64,000 bases of DNA from Corynebacterium sp. NML98-0116. GTDB lineage: Bacteria; Actinomycetota; Actinomycetes; Mycobacteriales; Mycobacteriaceae. The first letter of the stretch is position 1. Each line of letters starts with the position of its first letter. The stretch covers positions 107,405 through 171,404 of the forward strand of contig NZ_CP017639.1 of assembly GCF_001767255.1 (NCBI RefSeq), read 5' to 3'. The translations under genes were made by a program, and so were the position numbers. The notes under the pieces are model-generated. The model was given only the letters and a program-made list of their open reading frames with translations, was not told the origin of the DNA and ran no database searches. This document shows positions 60,087-64,000 of this stretch, one piece after another.

Positions 60087-61331
60087 TTAGCTTTCGCGGC
60101 GAATATTGATGAGTACGCCCCGGATGCCGGAGTGGAAGCCGTCGCGAAGGTTGACGCGCTGGGTTTCCGTCAGGGTGTATTCGTGCAGGGTTTCGCAGGC
60201 GAACTGGAGCAGTGGCCTATCGATCTCCGGTGGCAGACCGCCACCGGAAAGCATGTGGGCCTTGTCGCGCTGCTCGCTGGAGGCAGCGTTCTCGAACCAC
60301 CAGGCTGCGTACTGTTGTCCCACGTCGTAGGGGGTTTGGAAGCCGGAGGACGTCCAGACTTCTTCTGGCAGTGGCACGTAGCGCGAGCGGAGCTTGCGGC
60401 GCGGCGCCATCATCGACGGCTTCGGTGCCGGCTTGGGGGCCGGTACATCGTCGGTGTCCTCGTCGGAGATGGTTTCCGGCTTCGGGTCCTCGGCAGGTGT
60501 TGCAGGTTCTGTCGGCTTGGCCGGTGCCGGTGGTTCCGTGGGTACCGGGCCAGGCTTTGGGCCGGGCTTCGGCATATCGGCAGGCGATGGGGTCGCCGGG
60601 GTAACTGGGGTTTCCGCGGCCGGTGGATCGACCGGCTGGTCCGAAGCAGGCTCCTCAGCGGCAGGCTCCTCCGGCGCAGTGAGTGGATCGGGTCCCAGGC
60701 CGGGTACTTCAGTGGGGCCCTGGTTGTCTTCGACGGGTTCGGCGTCGGCGATCGGGCGCTCCCGGATGCTGGGTGGGAGGGGCCCTTCGAGGACGCGGAG
60801 CTGCATGGAGTCTGCGAAGTCTTCGCGTGGGTCGAGGATGGTGGTGGTGTCGCAGGCGTGGCGGAGGGCGGAGGACATGGAGTCCCAGCCGAATCCGTAG
60901 AGGTGGACGCGGACGCCGTTGTTGGTGGCTTCTTCGACGCCGGGGATCATGTCGGCGTCGCCGGAGACCAGGACGAAGTCGCTGAATTGGCCACGCGTAG
61001 CGTTGATCACCAGGTCTGCGACGAGTCGGGTGTCGACGCCTTTCTGTGTGCGTCGTTCACCCCATTCGATGAGTTGCCCGGTGCGGAGTTGGACCCCGTC
61101 GCAGGAGCGCAGGGCGCGCTGGTAGCGGTGGGGTCCGGAGTCGGGGATGCCGTCGTACCACATTTGACGGTGGATGGGTTGGTGGAGTTGGTGGCTGATC
61201 ATGACTCCGAGGTTGGCGACTACCTCGGGTAAGTCGATTTCTAATTGTGCTCGCGCGCCGATTTCCCATGAGTTGTAAAAGCTCGCCAGTAGGTAAGAAG
61301 TGTCGACGAACACCAGTGTGCGTTCAAGCAT
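60087..61331 (-). CDS. NYN-domain (PIN-like) protein with Pro-rich linker
   Basis: 414 residues. The first ~165 are a NYN/LabA-type nuclease-like domain: FVDTSYLL (D in first motif), KGVDTRLVADLVINATRG (D), VLVSGDADMIPGVEEA (SGDxD) and VHLYGFGW. Residues about 190-310 are a Pro/Glu/Ala-rich linker (PKPGPKPGPVPTEPPAPAKP). The last ~100 form a second globular region with SRYVPLPEEVWTSSGF. NYN proteins cleave RNA using Mg. Target unknown. ATG 61331; upstream DNA leads to the GntR operator. Confidence 0.75.
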   Translation of the reverse strand: MLERTLVFVDTSYLLASFYNSWEIGARAQLEIDLPEVVANLGVMISHQLHQPIHRQMWYDGIPDSGPHRYQRALRSCDGVQLRTGQLIEWGERRTQKGVDTRLVADLVINATRGQFSDFVLVSGDADMIPGVEEATNNGVRVHLYGFGWDSMSSALRHACDTTTILDPREDFADSMQLRVLEGPLPPSIRERPIADAEPVEDNQGPTEVPGLGPDPLTAPEEPAAEEPASDQPVDPPAAETPVTPATPSPADMPKPGPKPGPVPTEPPAPAKPTEPATPAEDPKPETISDEDTDDVPAPKPAPKPSMMAPRRKLRSRYVPLPEEVWTSSGFQTPYDVGQQYAAWWFENAASSEQRDKAHMLSGGGLPPEIDRPLLQFACETLHEYTLTETQRVNLRDGFHSGIRGVLINIRRES

Positions 61332-61509
61332 GGCTCCTAAATTCCGATTCTTTATTGTCGTTAAATTCTTTTCATCACAAGGCTACATATGTTTGTGTGC
61401 CTACTCATGCTAGTAGTTCAAGAAATTTCGTAGGGGTCCTTGCGAGCTACCTGACCACAGTTCTATAGTTAGTTAGTGCAGTAACTAACCAACGAGCTCG
61501 AAGGGAGGA
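61332..61509. promoter_or_regulatory. Divergent promoter region with GntR operator
   Basis: TTGCGA (61440-61445) and TATAGT (61464-61469) form a -35/-10 pair with 18-base spacing. The palindrome GTTAGTTA-GTGCAG-TAACTAAC (61468-61489) covers the -10 and the likely start site. This is the expected place for repression by the downstream GntR (YtrA-like) protein. Confidence 0.65.
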
Positions 61510-61887
61510 ATGGTGGTTGGAGATTCAGAGCCACTCTTCGTGCAGATCGCGAAGTTGGTGGAGGACCTCATCGTCGACGGGACACTGAAGTCGGGCGAGC
61601 GGGCACCGTCGACAAACGAGCTCGCAGCCTTCCACAACATCAACCCCGCGACAGCGCGCAAGGGCCTCGGTTTACTTGTCGACGCCCAGGTCCTCGAGAA
61701 GCGCCGCGGCCTCGGGATGTTCGTCACCCCGGACGCGCGCGAACGGATCCTGGAAACCCGCCGGGAAGCGTTCCCGGGTACGTTCGTCGCCCCTCTTATC
61801 GACGAAGCCGTCCGCGTCGGCCTGAGCCGCGACGACTTGATCGACCTTGTACATCGAGTAGCAGAAAGTAGAGGAATGTATCAATGA
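61510..61887 (+). CDS. GntR-family (YtrA-like) regulator
   Basis: 125 residues: GntR winged HTH (FVQIAKLVEDLIVDGTLKSG, APSTNELAAFHNINPATARK) plus a short helical tail, which is the YtrA subfamily layout. It starts at ATG 61510 after GGGAGG. The stop overlaps the ABC ATPase start by four bases. YtrA regulators bind palindromes at their own promoters and respond to cell-wall antibiotics or other stress; the palindrome at 61468-61489 is the likely site. Confidence 0.88.
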   Translation: MVVGDSEPLFVQIAKLVEDLIVDGTLKSGERAPSTNELAAFHNINPATARKGLGLLVDAQVLEKRRGLGMFVTPDARERILETRREAFPGTFVAPLIDEAVRVGLSRDDLIDLVHRVAESRGMYQ

Positions 61888-62633
61888 ACGCCATGATTAT
61901 CCGCGCCGATGGGCTAGAGAAGCACTTTGGTAAGAAGCACGTCCTCAACGGGGTGTCCTTCGACCTGCCGTCTGGCGGCATCCACGGGCTGTTGGGGCGA
62001 AATGGCGTCGGTAAGTCGACGTTGTTGCAGATTGTCGCCGGCCAACTGAAATCCTCCGGCGGCGCCGTCGAGGTGTTCGGCCTGGCTCCGTTCGATAACG
62101 CAGCGGTGATGGACCGCGTCGCGCTCACCGGCGTCGACGTCGGCTACCCGGCGAGCTGGAGCGGCAAGGACATTCTCAAGGGCGCGCAGCTGCGGTACCC
62201 GAACTGGGACGATGGGCTCGCGCGCCGCCTCATCGACGACTTCGACCTCGACGAGGCGCTCGGCACCACGTACAGCAAGATGTCGCGCGGCCAGCGCGCG
62301 ATGGTCGGCAACATTGTCGGCATCGCCTCTGGCGCCGAGCTCACGCTTCTCGACGAACCCTACGTCGGCCTCGACGTCCACAACACCAACGTGTTCTATC
62401 GCCACCTCCTCGACGTGGCCGAGGACGGACGCACGTTCGTGATGGCCACGCACCATATCGAAGAGGCGTCGAAAATTCTGAGCAGCGCCCTGGTGCTGGG
62501 CCGCGACGGCAAGGTCAGCGCGCACGTGACCGCCGATGATGCCGACGCCCACGCCGAGCGCCTCGGCCTGCACAATCCCCTGCGACCTGTCGACTTTGGC
62601 GATGTCATCGAGCACCTCCTGGAGGTGAGCTAA
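61884..62633 (+). CDS. ABC transporter ATP-binding protein
   Basis: 249 residues: Walker A GRNGVGKST, signature MSRGQRAMVG (LSGGQ variant), Walker B TLLDEPYVGLD, H-loop ATHH. YtrB-like by neighbour. Co-translated with the GntR gene and directly abuts the permease gene (TAAATG). Substrate unknown; an antibiotic- or stress-related exporter is plausible from the YtrA layout. Confidence 0.88.
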   Translation: MNAMIIRADGLEKHFGKKHVLNGVSFDLPSGGIHGLLGRNGVGKSTLLQIVAGQLKSSGGAVEVFGLAPFDNAAVMDRVALTGVDVGYPASWSGKDILKGAQLRYPNWDDGLARRLIDDFDLDEALGTTYSKMSRGQRAMVGNIVGIASGAELTLLDEPYVGLDVHNTNVFYRHLLDVAEDGRTFVMATHHIEEASKILSSALVLGRDGKVSAHVTADDADAHAERLGLHNPLRPVDFGDVIEHLLEVS

Positions 62634-63650
62634 ATGCAGACCTTTGTTCGCCCCGGTTTCTTCCGCGCGCAAATACTCGCGGGCTCGAAATGGCGCTTCC
62701 TGCTAACGCTCTTCGGCCTGTTCATGGGCGCTGCCACCATCTTTGCCGACTGGCTGGGCAGTATTCCGCTGGTCATCACAGCCGCGACGATGTCCTCGCT
62801 CCTCCTCTATATGACCCTTATCCCCGAATCGAACGTTTTTCGCTCCTACGGGATGAACCGCAAGCGCGCCCTCGCGTACAAGCGCCGCGCCGCCCTCGCG
62901 GTCTGGGTCGTTCTTTGCGTGCCGACGCTGATCGTGAGTCCTTCGCTGTACGGGTTACTCGCCATCGCGCTGGTCACCGGGTGGCTCGCCCTATACGCAA
63001 GTAACGACGCCACCACCGGCGAAGAACTCAACTCTCCCGAGAGGGGATCGGCCATCATGGGGCTGCGCTTGGACCAGCCGCTGACGTTCCAGCTCTTTTG
63101 GAAGCAACCGCTCCTCCTGGCCGCCGCCTTTGGCCTCGGCTCGGTCGCCGTGCAGCTCGCGGTGCAATCGTTCATCGACAAAGAGTGGGGCCCGTTTATC
63201 GCAACCATCCCTGACCTGTTCCTTTTTGGCTCCTTCGCAGCAATCTACTCGTGGGGCGCAAGTTCGCCGACGACCGCACGCGCGTACGGAATCCCCCGGC
63301 GCACGTGGGGTTTGCATGGGCTGGGTGCAGTGGTGGTGTCCGCCGGGATCTACGTAGCGCTGCGTTCCCTTCCCACACTTTTCGACGCCCACACCCTCAC
63401 CACCGCACCTGTCTGGGCGACGTTCATCTTGGTCCTCACCGGACTTGCGATGCCGTTGGCATGGGGGCGCAACCAGCTAGTGACGTTCATGGCCGTCATG
63501 ATCCTCTGGCAGTTCATCCGCGACCCAGAGCCCTTGGCCTGGACGCTGCCAGTAGTTGGATGCGCATTGCTGGTGGCACTCGCGACGCTCACGCTGTACG
63601 TCGCGGGACGTGTAAACGGAGCCCAAAAGAACCCTGATATGAAGTTGTGA
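62634..63650 (+). CDS. ABC transporter permease
   Basis: 338 residues with about eight membrane helices, beginning with a short cytoplasmic tail (MQTFVRPGFFRAQILAGSKW). No duplicated domain. It is encoded directly after the ATPase and probably pairs with it. The sequence matches no named family confidently. Confidence 0.75.
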   Translation: MQTFVRPGFFRAQILAGSKWRFLLTLFGLFMGAATIFADWLGSIPLVITAATMSSLLLYMTLIPESNVFRSYGMNRKRALAYKRRAALAVWVVLCVPTLIVSPSLYGLLAIALVTGWLALYASNDATTGEELNSPERGSAIMGLRLDQPLTFQLFWKQPLLLAAAFGLGSVAVQLAVQSFIDKEWGPFIATIPDLFLFGSFAAIYSWGASSPTTARAYGIPRRTWGLHGLGAVVVSAGIYVALRSLPTLFDAHTLTTAPVWATFILVLTGLAMPLAWGRNQLVTFMAVMILWQFIRDPEPLAWTLPVVGCALLVALATLTLYVAGRVNGAQKNPDMKL

Positions 63651-64000
63651 AAATGCTGTCTGAACTGGCGATTTGTGTTGTTGTTGGTGTGTGTGTAACT
63701 TTATGTGAGTCAGCGAGACCGACAACGCCCCGCCAGACAGACTCTTGAGAGGGTTGGATGGTGAGATGGCGGTTAGGAAAACTACCGCTGGCCGACATAA
63801 TGAAATAGGTTCTGTGATGCGGCGCGTGTTTGCGTTGTTGAGAATGTTTTGTTAGTGTCAATCTTCGTCGCTTTGAATGCGCCACTGTGTTTTGTGGTGT
63901 GTTTGGGTGTGCGGTTGTTGTTTGAGAACTCGATAGTGTGCCAATGTACTTTTTATTTTTTTGATTGCATTGACTTTTGGTTGCGTGCTGTGTGCCATGT
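63651..64000 (+). promoter_or_regulatory. Probable rRNA operon promoter/leader region
   Basis: No gene in 350 bases. The block TTTGAGAACTCGATAGTGTG (63919-63938) followed by a long T-rich stretch matches the antitermination/processing leader upstream of 16S rRNA in actinobacteria; many T/G-rich tracts precede it. The 16S start itself would lie beyond the window. Could also be a leader for tRNA. Confidence 0.5.

Overview
The window looks like a chromosomal segment of a high-GC Corynebacterium. Evidence: a meso-diaminopimelate dehydrogenase (ddh) very close to the corynebacterial enzyme; the order penicillin-binding protein - GT87 membrane protein - small membrane protein - rpsF - ssb - rplI - dnaB, typical of Corynebacterium/Mycobacterium; panB-panC; a ChrSA/HrtBA-like haem-responsive locus; DUF3558, DUF5318 and DUF1846 proteins; and many apparently leaderless starts with a -10 box 6-7 bases before the start codon. 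No tRNA, complete insertion sequence, prophage or CRISPR array was seen. The right edge (63.65-64.0 kb) looks like the leader of an rRNA operon whose 16S gene would lie outside the window.

Layout. 0-9 kb: an amino-acid permease, an excisionase-type antitoxin/PIN toxin pair, ddh, a secreted SxxK-type protein, and two related AlbA_2 + HATPase proteins. Each AlbA_2 gene is bracketed by its own pair of gene-specific repeated palindromic elements. 9-15.3 kb is an AT-richer, largely decayed defence-type region: an Abi/HEPN protein preceded by a structured hairpin, an FGGY kinase relic, an OLD-family ATPase-TOPRIM nuclease, an AbiH-like stub, a SNF2 helicase stub and a relic of a third AlbA_2 gene. 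15.3-21 kb: panC/panB, a DUF3558 lipoprotein plus a PPE-like protein, YbaN, a flavodoxin and a broken secreted-protein gene. 21-23 kb: a second Abi/HEPN gene (frameshifted) preceded by a covarying version of the same hairpin. 23-34 kb: leuS, membrane proteins including a VanZ-DUF202 fusion, a 3 x 198-bp tandem repeat, a pRiA4b ORF3-like protein, two TDT transporters and a Bcr/CflA exporter. 34-41 kb: a two-component system divergent from a haem-exporter-like ABC transporter, an MFS exporter and two related secreted proteins, one frameshifted. 41-48.7 kb: nnr, a nei-type glycosylase, DUF1846, trhO, a frameshifted universal stress protein and a MarR regulator. 48.7-56 kb: the pbp-rpsF-ssb-rplI-dnaB block. 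56-63.7 kb: copZA, thioredoxin-PspA, a NYN-domain protein and a GntR-ABC operon with an overlapping operator.

Most notable: (1) two (plus one relic) AlbA_2/HATPase genes, two of them flanked on both sides by private palindromic repeats, the upstream copy lying at the promoter; (2) two Abi/HEPN genes each preceded by a hairpin whose inner helix differs in sequence but keeps pairing, suggesting an RNA-HEPN (AbiF-like) toxin-antitoxin or defence system; (3) several families of interspersed inverted repeats in this genome. Frameshifts in at least four genes, two at short C/G runs, may be true decay or sequencing errors; the sequence alone cannot decide.
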